Positions 11,700 to 24,800 of a DNA stretch of 64,000 nucleotides are shown here, one piece after another (within the stretch, counting starts at the first letter, position 1; every line of letters starts with the position of its first letter). The stretch is from Chlorocebus sabaeus (taxonomy: Eukaryota > Chordata > Mammalia > Primates > Cercopithecidae). Where the stretch lies: contig NW_027328092.1 in assembly GCF_047675955.1 (NCBI RefSeq), forward strand, positions 1 through 64,000, given 5' to 3'. The translations under genes were made by a program, and so were the position numbers. The notes below the pieces were generated by a model that made no database searches, was not told the DNA's origin, and saw nothing but the letters and a program-made list of their open reading frames with translations.

Positions 11700-12830
11700 A
11701 GGGCTATGGTGAAAAAGGAAATATGTTCCGTTAAAAACTGGAAAGAAGCTTTCTGAGAAACTGCTTTGTGTTCTGTTAATTCCTCTCACAGAGTTATATC
11801 TTTACCTTCAAGAAGCCTTTCGCTAAGGCTGTTCTTCTAGAATTGGCAAAGTGATATTGGCAAGCCCCTAGAGGGCTATGGTGAAAAAGGAAATATCTTC
11901 CGTTAAAAACTGGAAAGAAGCTTTCTGAGAAACTGCTTTGTGTTCTGTTAATTCATCTCACAGAGTTACATCTTTCCCCTCAAGAAGCTATTCGTTAAGG
12001 CTGTTCTTATGGAATTGGCAATGTGATATTTGGAAGCCCAAAGAGGGCTATGGTGAAAAATAAAATATGTTCCGTTAAAAACTAGAAAGAAACTTTCTGA
12101 GAAACTGCTTTGTGTTCTGTTAATTCATCTCACAGAGTTACATCTTTCCCTTCTAGAAGCCTTTCGCTAAGGCTGTTCTTGTGGAATTGTCGAAGTGATA
12201 TTTGGAAGCCCATAGAGGGCTAGGGTGAAAAAGAAAATATCTTCCGTTAAAAACTGGAAAGAAGCTTTCTGAGAAACTGCTTTGTGTTCTGTTAATTCAT
12301 CTCACAGAGTTACATCTTTCCCTTCAAGAAGCCTTTTGCTAAGACTGGTCTTGTGGAATTTGCAAAGGGATAATTGGAAGCCCACAGAGGGCTTTGGAGA
12401 AAAAGAAAATAACTTCCACTAAAAACTGGAAAGAAGCTTTCTGAGAAACTGCTTTGTGTTCTGTTAATTCATCTCACAGAGTTACATCTTTCCCTTCAAG
12501 AAGCCTTTCGCTAAGGCTGTTCTTGTGGAATTTGCAAAGTGATATTTGGAAGCCCACAGAGGGCTATGGTGAAAAAGGAAATATGTTCCGTTAAAAAATG
12601 GAAAGAAGCTTTCTGAGAAACTGCTTAGTGTTCTGTTAATATATCTCACAGAGTTACATCTTTACCTTCAAGAAGCCTTTCGCTAAGGCCGTTCTTGTGT
12701 AATTGGCAATGTGATATTTGGAAGCACAAAGAGGGCTATGGTGAAAAAGGAAATATCTTCCGTTAAAAACTGGAAAGAAGCTTTCTGAGAAACTGCTTTG
12801 TGTTCTGTTAATTCATCTCACAGTGTTATC
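11700..12830 (+). repeat. Duplicated alpha block, copy 2
   Basis: This is collinear with 8090-9420 through the same sequence of rare variants, including gttatatctttaccttcaag near 11793 and ctaaggccgttcttgtgtaa near 12680. It is one monomer shorter than copy 1. The cccacagagggctatgg monomer that occurs twice in copy 1 occurs once here. Confidence 0.68.
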
Positions 12831-15800
12831 TCTTTCCCTTCAAGAAGCCTTTGGCTAAGGTTGTTCTTGTGGAATTGGCAAAGTCATATTTGGAAGCCCA
12901 TAGAGGGGTATGGTGAAAAAGGAAATATCTTCCATTAAAAACTGGAAAGAAGCTTTCTGAGAAACTGCTTTGTGTTCTGTTAATTCATTTCAAAGAGTTA
13001 CAGCTTTCCCCTCAAGAAGCCATTCGCTAAGGATGTTTTTGTGGAATTTGCAAAGTGATATATGGAAGCCCATAGATGTCTACGGTGAAAAAGGAAATCT
13101 CCTAAGATAAAAACTGAAAAGATGATTTCTGAGAAACTGCTTTGTGTTCTGTTAATTCATCTCAAAGAGTTACAGCTTTCCCCTAAAGAAGCCTTTCGTT
13201 AAGGCTGTTCTTGTGGAATTTGCAAAGTGATATTTGGAAGCCTATAGAGGGCTATGGTGAAAAATATATTATCTTCAATTAAAAAGCAGAAAGAAGCTTT
13301 CTGAGAAACTGCTTTGTGTTATGTTAATTCATCTTACAGATTTACAGCTATTCCCTCAAGAAGCCTTTCGCTAAGACTCTTCTTGTGGAATTTGCAAAGT
13401 GATATTTGGAAGCTCATAGAGGCCTATGGTAAAAAGGAAATATGTTCCGTTAAAAACTGGAAAGAAGCTTTCTGAGAAATGGCTTTGTGTTCAGTTAATT
13501 CTTCTCAAAGATTTACAGCTTTCCCCTCAAGAAGCCTTTCGCTAAGACTGTTCTTGTGGAATTTTCAAAGTGATATTTGGTAGCCCTTAGAGGTCTATGG
13601 TGAAAAAGGAAGTCTCTTCATTAAAAACTGGAAAGAAGCTTTCTGTGACATTGCTTTGTGTTCTGTTAATTCATCTCATAGAGATATATCTTTCCCCTCA
13701 AGAAGCCTTTTGCTACCTCTGTTATTGTGGAATTTGTAAAGTGATATTAGGAAGCCCGTACAGGGCTTTGGTGAAAAAGGAATCATCTTCTGTTAAAAAC
13801 TGGAAAGAAGTTTTCTGAGATACTGCTTTGTGTCCTGTTAATTCATTTCACAGAGTTACAGCTTTCCCCTCAAGAAGCCTTTCGCTAAGATTCTTTTGTG
13901 GAATTTGTAAGGTGATATTTGGAAGCCCATAGAGGGCTATGGTGAAAAAGGAAATATCTTCAGTTGAAAACTGGAAAGAAGCTTTCTGAGAAACTGCTTT
14001 GTGTTCTGTTAATTCATCTCACAGAGTTACAGCTTTCAACTCCAGAAGCCTTTCGCTAAGACTGTTCTTCTGCAATTTGCAACGTGATATTTAGAAGCCC
14101 AGAGAGGGCTTGGGTGAAAAAGGAAATATCCTGAGATAAAAACTGAAAAGAAGCTGTCTGAGAAACTGCTTTGTGTTCTGTTAATTCATCTCACAGAGTT
14201 ATAGCTTTCCCCTCAAGAAGTCTTTCGCTAAGACTGTTCTTGTGGAATTTGCAATGTGATATTTGTAAGCCCATGGAGGGCCATGGTGAAAAAGTAAATA
14301 TCTTCCTTTAAAAACTGGAAAGAAGCTTTCTGAGAAACTCTTTTGTGTTTTGTTAATTCATCTCACAGGGTTAGAGCTTTCTCCTCAAGAATCTTTTTGC
14401 TAAGACTTTTCTTGGGGAATTTGCAAAGTGATATTTGAAGCCCACAGAGGGCTAAGGTGAAAAAGGAAATATCTTCTGTTAAAAACTGTAAAGAAGATTT
14501 CTGAGAGACTGATTTGGGATCTGTTAATTCATCTCACCGAATTACAGCTTTCCCCTCAAGAAGCCTTTCCCTAAGACTGTTCTTGTGGAATTTGCAAAGT
14601 GATATTTGGAAGCCCATAGAGAGCTATGGTGAAAAAGGTAATATCCTAAAATAAAAATCCAAAGTAATCTTACTGAGAAACTGCTTTGTGTTCTGTTAAT
14701 TCGTCTCACAGAATTACAGCTTTTCCCTTAAGAAACATTTCTCTAAGACTGTTCTTGTGGAATTTGCAAAGTGATATTTTGAAGCCCATAGAGGGCTATG
14801 GTGAAAAAGGATATATCTTCCGTTAAAAACTGGAAAGAATCTTTCTAAGAAACTGCTTTGTGTTTTTTTAAATTCATCTCAGAGAGTTACAGCTTTTCCT
14901 CAAGAAGCCTTTCGCTAAGAAAGTTGTGTGGAATTTGCAACCTGATATTTGGAAACCCATCGAGGGCTATGGTGAAAAAGGAAATATCGTAAGATAAAAA
15001 TCGAAAAGAAGCTTTCTGAGAAACTGCTTAGTGTTCTTTTAATTCATCTCACAGAGTTACAGCTTTCCCTTCAAGAAGCCTTTCGCTAAGTCTCTTCTTG
15101 TGGAATTTGCAAAGTGTTATTTGGAAGCCCATAGAGGGCTATTGTGAAAAAGGAAATATTTTCCGTTAAAAAATGAAAACAAGATTTCTGAAAAACTGCC
15201 TTGGGTTTTTTTAATACATCTTACAGAGTTACACCTTTCCCCTCAAGAAGCCTTTCCCTAAGACTCTTCTTGTGGAATTTGCAAAGTGGTATTTGGAAGC
15301 CCATAGAGGGCTATGTTGAAAAAGTAAATATCCGAAGATAAAAACTGAAAAGAAGTTTTCTGAGAAACTGCTTAGTGTCTGTTAATTCATCTCACAGAGA
15401 TACAGCTTTCCCTTCAAGAAGCCGTTCACTAAGGCTTTTCTTTTGGAATTTTCAAATTGATATTTGGAAGCCCATAGAGGTCTATTGTAAAAAAGGAAAT
15501 ATTCTGAGATAATAACTGAAAAGAAGCTTTCTGAGAAACTGCTTTTTTTCCTGTTATTTCTTTTCACAGGGTTACAGCTTTCCCCTCAAGTAGCCATTCG
15601 CTAAGACTGTTCTTGTGGAATTTGCAAAGTGATATTTGGAAGCCCATAGGGGGTTACGGTGAAAAATGAAACATCTTCAGTTAAAAACTGGAAAGAAGCT
15701 TTCTGAGAAACTGCTTTGTATTCTGTTAATTCATCTCACAGAGTTACAGCTTTCCACTCAAGAAGCCTTTCGCTAAGGCTGTTCTTGTTTAATTTGCAGG

Positions 15801-18800
15801 GTGGTATTTTGAAGCCCAAAGAGGGCTATGGGGAAAAAGGAAATATCTTCCATTAAAAATTGGAAAGAAACTTTCTGAGAAACTACTTTGTGTTCTGTTC
15901 ATTCATCTCACAGAGTTACAGCTTTCTCCCAACGAAGATTTTCGCTAAGTCTGTTCTTGTGGAATTTTCACAGTGATATTTGAAAGCACATAGAGGGCTA
16001 TGGTGAAAAAGAAAACATCTTCCGTTAAAAACTGAAAAGAAGATTTCTGAGAAACTGTTTTGTGTCTGTTAATTCATGTACAGATTTACATCTTTCTCCT
16101 CAAAAAGCCTTTGCTAAGACTGTTCTTGTGGAATATCAAATGTGATATTTGGAAGCCCTTAGAGGGCTCCGGTGAAAAAAAAAAATATCTTCCGTTAAAA
16201 ACTTGAGACAAGATTTCTGAGAATCTGTTTTGTGTTTTCTTAAATGATTTCACCGAGTTACAGCTTTACATTCAAGAAGACTTTCCCTAAGACTGTTCTT
16301 GTGGAATTTGCAAAGTGATATTTGGAAGCCCATAGAGAGCTGTGGTAAAAAAGATAATATCTTCCGTTAAAAACTGGAAAGAAGATTTCTGAGAAACTGC
16401 TTTGTGTTTGTTAATTCATCTCACAGAGTTACAGCTTTCCCCTCAAGAAGCCTTTCACCAAGACTGTTTTTGTGGAATTTGAAAGTGATTTTTGGAAGCT
16501 CATAGAGGACTATGGTGAAAAAGGAAATATCCTAAGTTAAAAACTGAAAAGAGGCTTTTTGAGAAACTGTTTTGTGTTCTGTTAATTCATCGCACAGAGT
16601 TTCAGCTTTCCCCTCAAGAAGCCTTTATGTAAGACTGTTCTTGTGGAATTTGCAACGTGATATTTTGAAGCCCATAGAGGGCTATGGTGAAAATGGAAAT
16701 ATGCTAAGATAAAAACTGGAAAGAAGCTTTCTGAGAAACAGTTTTGTGTCTCTTAATTCATCTTTCAGATTTACAGCTTTCTCCTCAAAAAGCCTTTCGC
16801 TTAGACTGTTCTTGTGGAACTTGAAATGTGGTATTTGGAAACCCATAGAGGGCTATGGTGAAAAAGGAAATATCTTCCGTTAAAAACTTGAAAGACGATT
16901 TCTGAGAAACTGCTTTGTGTTTCGTTAATTGATCTTAGAGAGTTACAGCTTTCCCCTCAAGAAGTCTTTCCCTAAGGCTGTTCTTGTGGAATTTGAAAAG
17001 TGATATTTGGAAGCCCATAGGGGGCTCTGGCGAAAAAGAAAATATCGTAAGATAAAAACCGAAAGGAAGGTTTCTGAGAAACTGCACAGTGTTCTCTTAA
17101 TTCATCTCACAGAGTTTTATCTTCCCCTCAAGAAGCCGTTCACTAAGACTGTTCTTGTGGAATTTGCAAAGTGATATTTGGAAGCCCATAGAGGGATATG
17201 GTGGAAAGAAAATATCTTCCATTAAAAACTGGAAAGAAACTTTCTGATTAACTGCGTTGTTGTCTGTTAATTCATCTAACAAAGCTACAGATTTCCCCTC
17301 AAGAAGCCTTACGCTAAGACTATTCTTGTGGAATTGGCAAAGTGATATTTGGAATACCATAGAGGGATATGGTGAAAAAGGAAATATCTTCCGTTAAAAA
17401 ATGGAAAGCAGCTTTCTGAGTAACTGCTTTGTGGTCTGTTAATTCATCTCACAGAGTTACAGCTTTCCCCTAAAAAGCCTTTCTCAAGAAGCCCTTCGCT
17501 AAGGCTGTTCTTGTGGAATTTGCAAGGTGATATTTGGAAGCCCATAGAGGGATATGGTGTAAAAGGAAATATCTTCCGATATAAACTGGAAAGAAGCTTT
17601 CTGAGAAACTGCTTTGTGTTCTATTAATTCATATCACAGAGTTACAGCTTTCCCCTCAAGAAGCCTTTCCCTAAGACAGTTCTTGTGGAATTTGCAAAGT
17701 GATATTTGGAAGCCCATAGAGGTCTATGCTGAAAAAGGAAATATCTTCCGTTAAAAACTGGAAAGAAGATTTCTGAGAAACTCCTGTGGGTTCTGTCAAT
17801 TCATCTCACAGAGTTGCAGCTTTCCCTTCAAGAAGCCTTTCGCTAAGACTGTTCTTGTGGAATTTGCAAAGTGATATTCGGAAGCCCATAGAGGGCTTTG
17901 GTGAAAAAGGAAATATCTTCCGATAAAAACTGGAAAGAAGCTTTCTCAGAAACTGCTTCATGTTCCATTAGTTCATCTCACAGAGTTACAGCTATCCTCT
18001 CAAGAAGCCGTTCAGTAAGACTGTTCTTGTGAAATTTGCAAAGTGATACTCGGAAGCCCATAGATGGCTATGGTGAAAAAGGAAATATCTTCCGTTAAAA
18101 AGTGGAAAGAAGCTTTCTGAAAAACAGTTTTGTGTCTGTTAATTCATCTTACAGATTTAAGTTTTCTCCTCCAAAAGCCTTTCGCTACGACTGTTATTGT
18201 GGAACTTGATATGTGATATTTGGAAACCCATAGAGGGCTATGGTGAAAAGGGAAATATCTTCCGTTAAAAACTTGAAAGAAGATTTCTGAGAAACTGCTA
18301 TTTTTTTTTTTTTTGTAAATTGATCTCAGAGATTTACAGCTTTCCCCTCAAGAAGTTTTTCCCTTAGACTTTTCTTGTGGAACTTGCAAAGTGAAATTTG
18401 GAAGCCCATAGGGGGCTCTGGCAAAAAAGATAATATCCTAAGATAAAAACCGAAAGGAAGCTTTCTGAGAAACTGCGCTGTGTTCTCTTAATTCATTTCA
18501 CAGAGTTATAGCTTTCCCCTTCAAGAAGCCGTTCACTAAGACAGTTCTTGTTGAATTTGCAAAGTTATATTTGGAAGCCCATAGTGGGATATGGTGAAAA
18601 GAAAGTATCTTACGTTAAAAACTGGAAAGAAACTTCCTGATTAACTGCTTTGTGGTCTGTTAGTTCATCTCACAAAGCTACAGCTTTCCCCTCAAGAAGC
18701 TTTTTGCTAAGACTGTTCTTGATGAATTTGCAAAGTGAGATTTGTAAGCCCATACAGGGCTATGCTGACAAAGTAAATAACCTAAGATAAAAACTGAAAA

Positions 18801-20299
18801 GAAGCTTTCTGAGAAACTGTTTTGTGTTCTGTTAATTCATCTCACAGAGATACAGCTTTCCCCTCAAGAAGCATTTCGCTAAGACTGTTCTTGTGGAATT
18901 TGCAAAGTGATATTTGGAAGGCCATAGGGGGCTATGGTGAAAATGGAAATATCCTAAGATAAAAACCGAAAAGAAGCTTTCTGAGAAACTGCTTTGTGTT
19001 CTGTTAATTCATCTCAGAGAGATATAGCTTTCTCCTAAGGAAGCCTTTCGCTAAGACTGTTCTTGTGAAATTTGCAAAGTGATGTTTGGAATCCCATAGA
19101 GGGCTAAGGTGAAAAAGGAAATAACTTTCGATAAAAACTGGAAAGAAGATTTCTGAGAAACTGCTTTGTGTTCTGTTAGTTCAACTCACAGAGTTACAGC
19201 TTCCCCTCAAGAAGCTGTTCACTAAGACTGTTTTTGTGAAATTAGCAAAGTGATATTTGGAAGCCCATAGAGGGCTATGGTGAAAAAGGAAATATCCTAG
19301 GATAAAAACGGAAAAGAAGCTTTCTGAGAAACTGCTTTGTGTTCTGTTAATTCAACTCACAGAGTTACAGTTTCACCTCAAGAAGCCTTTCTGAAGAAGC
19401 CTTTCACTAACACTGTTCTTGTGGAATTTGCAAAGTGATATTTGGAAGCCCGTAGAGGGCTATGGGGAAAAAGGAAATATCTTCCATTAAAAACTGGGAA
19501 AAGGCTTTCTTTGATACTACTTTGTGTTCTGTTAATTCAACTCACAGAGTTACAGCTTTCTCCGCAAGAAACCTTTCACTAAGGCTGTTCTTGTGGAATT
19601 TGCAAAGTGATATTTGGAATCCCATAGAGGGCTATGTTGAAAAAGGAAATATGCTAAGATAAAAACTGAAAAGAAGGTATCTGAGAAACTGCTTTGTGTT
19701 CTGTTAATGATCTCACAGAGTTACAGCTTTCCCTTCAAGGAGCCTTTCGCTTAGTCTGTTCTTGTGGAATTTGCAAAGGGATATTTGGAAGCCCATAGAA
19801 GGCTACGGTGAAAAAGGAAATATCTCCGGTAAAAAACTGGAAAGAAGCTTTCTGAGAAACTGATTTGTGTTCTGTTAATTCATCTCACAGAGTTACAGCT
19901 TTCCCCTGAAGAAGCCTTTTGTTAAGACTGTGCTTGTGGAATTTGCAAAGTGATATTTGGAAGCCCATAGAGGGGTATGGTGAAAAAGGAAATATCTTCA
20001 GTTAAAAACTGGAAAGAAGCTTTCTGAGAAACTGCTTAGTGTTCTGTTAATTCATCTCACAGAGTTACAGCTTTCCCCTCAAGAAATCTTTCGCTAGGAC
20101 TGTTCTTGTGTCATTTGGAAAGTGGTATTTAGAAGGCCATAGAGGGCTATGGTGAATAAGGAAATATCTTCCGTTATAAACTGGAAAGAAGCTTTCTGAT
20201 AAAGTGCTTTGTGTTCTGTTAATTCATCTCACAGTGTTACAGCTTTCTTCTCAAGAAGCCTTTCGCTAAGACTGTTCTTGTGGAATTTGCAACGTGATA

Positions 20300-21700
20300 T
20301 TTGGAAGCTCATAGAGGCCTATGGTAAAACTTGAAATATCTTCATTTAAAAACTGGAAAGAAACTTTCTGAGAAACTGCTTTGTGTACTATTAATTTATC
20401 TCACATAGTTACTGCTTTCCCCTCAAGAATCGTTTCGCTAAGACTGTACTTGTGGAATTTGGAAAGTGATATTTAGAAACCTTAGAGGGCTATGGTGAAA
20501 AGGAAATATCTTCCGTTAAAAACTGGAAAGAAGCTTTCTGAGAAACTGCTTTGTGTTCTGTTAATTCATTTTACAGAGTTACAGCTTTCCCCTCAAGAAG
20601 CCTTTCCCTAATAATGTTCTTGTGGAATTTGCAAACTGATATTTGGAAACCCGTAGAGGGCTTTGGAGAAAAAGGTAATATCTTCCATTAAATATCGGAA
20701 AGAAGCTTTCTGAGAAACTGCTTTGTGCTCTGTTATTTCATCTCACAGAGTTACAGCTTTCCCCTCGAGAAGCCATTCATTAAGAAAGTTCTTGTGGAAT
20801 TTGAAAAGTGATATTTGGAAGAACATAGAGGGATATGTTGAAAAAGGAAATATCCAACGATAAGAACCGAAAAGAAACTCTCTGAGAAAATGCATTGTGT
20901 TCTCTTAGCTCATCACACGGAGTTATAGCTTTCCCCTCAAGAAGTCGATCACTAAAACTCTTCTTCTGGAGTTTGCAAAGTGATATTTGGAAGTTCATAC
21001 AGGGCTATGGGGAAAAAGGAAATATCTTCAGCCCATAGAGGTCTATGGTGAAAAAGGAAATAGCCAGAGATAAAAACTGAAAAGAAGCTTTCTGAGAAAC
21101 TGCTTTGTGTTCTGTTAATTCATCTCACAGAGTTACAGCTTTCCCCTCAAAAAGCCTTTCGCTAAGACTGTTCTTGTGGAATTTGCCAAGTGATATTTGG
21201 AAGCCCATAGAGGTCTATGGTGAAAAAGGAAATAGCCAGAGATAAAAACTGAAAAGAAGCTATCTGAGAAACTGCTTTGCGTTCTGTTAATTCATTTCAC
21301 AGAGTTACAGCTTTCCCCTTAAGAAGCCCTTTGCTAAGGCTGTTCTTGTGGAATTTGCAAATGGTATTTGGAAGCCCATCGAGGGCTATGGTAGAAAAGG
21401 AAATATCTTCAGTTAAAAACTGGAAAGAGGCTTTCTGTGAAACTGCTTTGTGTTCTGTTAATTCATCTCATGGAGTTACAGGTTTACCTTCAAGAAGCCT
21501 TTCGCTAAGACTGTTCTTGTGGAATTTGCAAAGTGATATAAGGAAGTCCTTAGAGGGCTATGGTTTAAAAGGAAATATCTTCAGTTAAAAACTCGAAAGA
21601 AGCTTTCTGATTACAGCTTTTCCCTCAAGAAGCCTTTCGCTGAGACTGTTCTTAAGGAATTTGGAAAGTTATATTTGGAAGCCCATAGAGGGCTACGGTG
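20300..21700 (+). repeat. Alpha block duplicated 21.2 kb downstream, copy 1
   Basis: A series of rare variants here is repeated at 41560-42900. They include gtgtactattaatttatctc, ccattcattaagaa, gaacatagaggg, gtcgatca, and a monomer with the same internal deletion joining ctttctga to ttacag (21603 here, 42821 there). Offsets are 21,246 bp at the left and 21,218 bp at the right. This copy has one extra monomer and a later one-monomer tandem duplication near 21031. Confidence 0.7.
21031..21375 (+). repeat. Local single-monomer tandem duplication in alpha satellite
   Basis: The segment starting gcccatagaggtctatgg with the distinctive tagccagagataaaaactg recurs 172 bp later, at 21031 and 21203. 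The left breakpoint at 21030/21031 joins aaatatcttca to gcccatag. This breaks normal monomer phase and gives one abnormal-length monomer. The related copy near 42.1 kb continues normally at this point, so the event happened after the 21.2-kb duplication. Confidence 0.7.
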
Positions 21701-21889
21701 AAAAATGAAATAGCTTCCGTTAAAAACTGGAAAGAAGCTTTCAGAGAACCTGCTTTGTGTTCTGTTAATACATCTCACAGAGTTACAGCATTGACCTGAA
21801 GAAGCCTTTCCTAAGAGTGTTCTGGTGAAATTTGCAAAGTGATATATGGAAGCCCATAGAGGGCTAGGGTAAAAAAGGAAATATCCTAA

Positions 21890-24800
21890 GATAAAAACTG
21901 AAAAGAAGCTTTCTGAGAAACCGCCATGCGTTCTGTTAATTCATCTCACAGGGTTACAGCTTTCTCCTCAAGAAGCCTTTCGCTAAGACTGTTCTTGTGG
22001 AACTTGCAAAGTGATATTTCGAAGACCATAGAGGGCTATGGTGAAAAAAGAAATAACTTCAGTTAAAAAGTGGAAAGAAGCTTTCTGAGCAACTGCTTTA
22101 TGTTCTGTTAATTCATCTCACAGTGTTGCAAATTTCTACTCAAGAAACCTTTAGCTAAGGCTGATCTTGTGGAATTTGAAAAGTGATATTTGGAAGCCCC
22201 TAGGGGGCTACGGTGAAAAAGGAAGTATCTTCCGTTAAAATCTCTAAAGAAGATTTCTGAGAATCTACTTTGTGTTCTGTTAATTCATCTCAGAGACTTA
22301 CAACTTTCCTCTCATGAAGCCTTTCCCTAAGACTGTTCTTGTGGAATTTGCAAAGTGATATTTGGAAGTCCCAGAGGGCTATGGTGAAAAAGGAGATATC
22401 CTAAGATAAAAACTGAAAAGAAGCTTTCTGATAAACTGCTTTGTGTTCTGTCAATTTATCTCACAGAGTTACAGCTTTCCCCTCAAGAAGACTTTCGCGA
22501 TGGCGGTTCTTGTGGAATTTGAAAAGTGACATTTGGAAGCCCTTGGAGGGCTATGGTGAAAAAGGAAATATCCTAAGATAAAAACTGAAAAGAAGCTTTC
22601 TGAGAAACTGCTTTGTGTTCTCTTAATTCATCTCAGAGAGGTACAGCTTTCCCCTCAAGAAGTCTTTCTCTAAGACTGATCTTGTGAAAATTGCAAAGTG
22701 ATGTTTGGAAGCTCATAGGGGCTATGGTAAAAAAAGGAAATATACTAAGATAAAAACCGAAAAGAAATTTTCGGAGAAACTGCTTAGTGTTCTGTTAGTT
22801 CATCTCACAGAGTTACAGCTTTCCCCACAGGAAGTCGTTCACTAAGACTGTTCTAGTGAAATTTGGAAAGTAATATCTGGAAGCCCATAGAGGGCTATGG
22901 TGAAAAAGGAAATATCTTCCGTTAAAAAGTGGAAAGAAGCTTTCTGAGAAACTTCTTTGTGTTCTGTTAATTCATCTCACAGAGTTACAGCTTTGCCCCC
23001 AAGAAACCATTCGCTAAGACTGTTCTTGTGGAATTTGCAAAGTGACATTTGGAAGGCCATAGCGGGCTATGGTGAAAATGGAAATAACATAAGATAAAAA
23101 TTAAAAAGAAGCTTTCTGAGAAACTGATTTGTGTTCTGTTAATTCATCACACAGAGTTACAGCTTTCCCCTCAAGAAGCCTTTCCCTAAGAGTGTTCTGG
23201 TGAAATCTGCAAAGTGACGTTTGGAAGTCCTTAGCGGGCTATGGAGAAAAAGGAAATATCCTAAGATAAAAACTGAAAAGAAGCTTTCTGAGAAACTGCT
23301 TTGTGTTCTGTTAACTCAACTCACAGGGTTACAGATTTCCCCTCAAGAATCCTTTCACTAAGACTGTTCTTGTGGAATTCGCAAAGTGATATTTCGAAAA
23401 CCGTAGAGGGCTATGGTGAAAATGGAAATATCGTAAGGTAAAAACCGAAAAGAAGCTTTCTGAGAAACAGCTTTGTGTTCTGTTAATTCATCTCACAATG
23501 TTACAAATTTCTCCTCAAGAAACCTTTAGCTAAGTCTGATCTTGTGGAATTTGAAAAGTGATATTTGGAAGCCCATAGGGGGAATGGTGAAAAAGGAAGT
23601 ATCTTCCATTAAAATCTGGAAAGAAGATTTCTGAGAAACTATTTTGTGTTCTGTGAATTCATCTCAGAGACTTACAGTTTTCCCCTCATGAAGCCTTTCC
23701 CTAAGACTGTTCTTATGGAATTTGCAAGGTGATATTTGGAAGCCCACAGAGGGCTATGGTGAAAAAGGAGATATCCTAAGATAAAAACTGAAAAGAAGCT
23801 TTCTTAGAAACTGCTTTGTGTTCTGTCAATTTATTTCACAGAGTTACAGCGTTCCCCTCAAGAAGACTTTCGCTATGGCGGTTCTTGTGCAATTTGCAAA
23901 GTGACATTTGGAAGCCCATGGAGGGCTATCGTGAAAAAGGAAATATCTTCTGTTAAAAACTGGAAAGAAGCTATCTCAGAACCTGCCTTGTGTTCTGTTA
24001 ATTCATCTCACAGCGTTACAGCTTTCCCCTCAAAAAGCCTTTCGCTAATAGTGTTCTTCTGGAATTTGCAAAGTGATATTTGGAAGACCTTAGAAGGCTA
24101 TAGTGAAAAAGGAAATATCCGAAGATAAAAACTGAAAAGAAGCTTTCTGAGAAACTGCTTTGTGTTCTGTTAATTCATCTCAGAGAGGTACAGCTTTCCC
24201 CTCAAGAAGTCTTTCTCTAAGACTGTTCTTATGTAAATTGCAAAGTGATGTTTGGAAGCTCATAGGGGGTATGGTGAAAAAGGAAATATACTAAGATAAA
24301 AACCGAAAAGAAACTCTCTGAGAAACTGCTTAATGTTCTGATAGTTCATCTCACAGAGTTACAGCTTTACCCTCAGGAAGCCTTTTGCTAAAGCTGTTCT
24401 TGTGGAATTTGCAAAGTGATATTTGGAAGCCCATAGAGGGCTACGGTGAAAAAGGAAATATCCTAAGATAAAAACTGAAAAGAAGCCTTCTAAGAAACTG
24501 CATTGTGTTCTGTTAATTCATCTCACACAGATACAGCTTTGTCCTCTAGAAGCTTTTCGCTAAGACTGTTCTTCTGGAATTTGCAAAGTGATATTTGGAA
24601 GCCCATAGTGGGCTATGGTGAAAAAAAAATAACTTCCGTTAAAAACAGGAAAGAAGCTTTCTGAGAAACTGCTTTGTTTTCTCTTAATTCATCTCACAGA
24701 GTTACAGCTTTCCCCTCCAGAAGCCTTTCGCTAAGACTGTTCTTGGGGAATTTGCAAGTGATATTTCGAAGACCATAGAGGGCTATGGTGAAAAAAGAAA

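Larger units (their letters stand above)
8090..12900 (+). repeat. Alpha-satellite segment closest to the canonical Old World monkey consensus
   Basis: Monomers here favour acatctttcccttcaagaag, gctaaggctgttcttgtgg and aattggcaaagtgatattt, against acagctttcccctcaag and aatttgcaaag in the flanks. These variants are those of the known 172-bp monkey alpha component. A stretch at about 10560-11690 reverts to the flanking type, so the segment is a patchwork. It has no gene. Confidence 0.75.
12901..21889 (+). repeat. Alpha-satellite array, mixed monomer types
   Basis: Two main monomer types are interspersed here without strict alternation. One ends in cttccgttaaaaactgg, the other in cctaagataaaaactgaaaa. 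Divergence and small indels are common. Examples are a run of 14 T at 18301-18314, 17-18-bp partial duplications at about 17471-17500 and 19381-19410, and a near-complete one-monomer tandem duplication at 21031-21375. No gene is present. Confidence 0.9.

Noticed and set aside
18301..18314. Run of 14 T in an alpha monomer, considered as a reversed retroelement tail
   Set aside because: No non-alpha sequence adjoins it. It looks like homopolymer expansion with loss of a few monomer bases.
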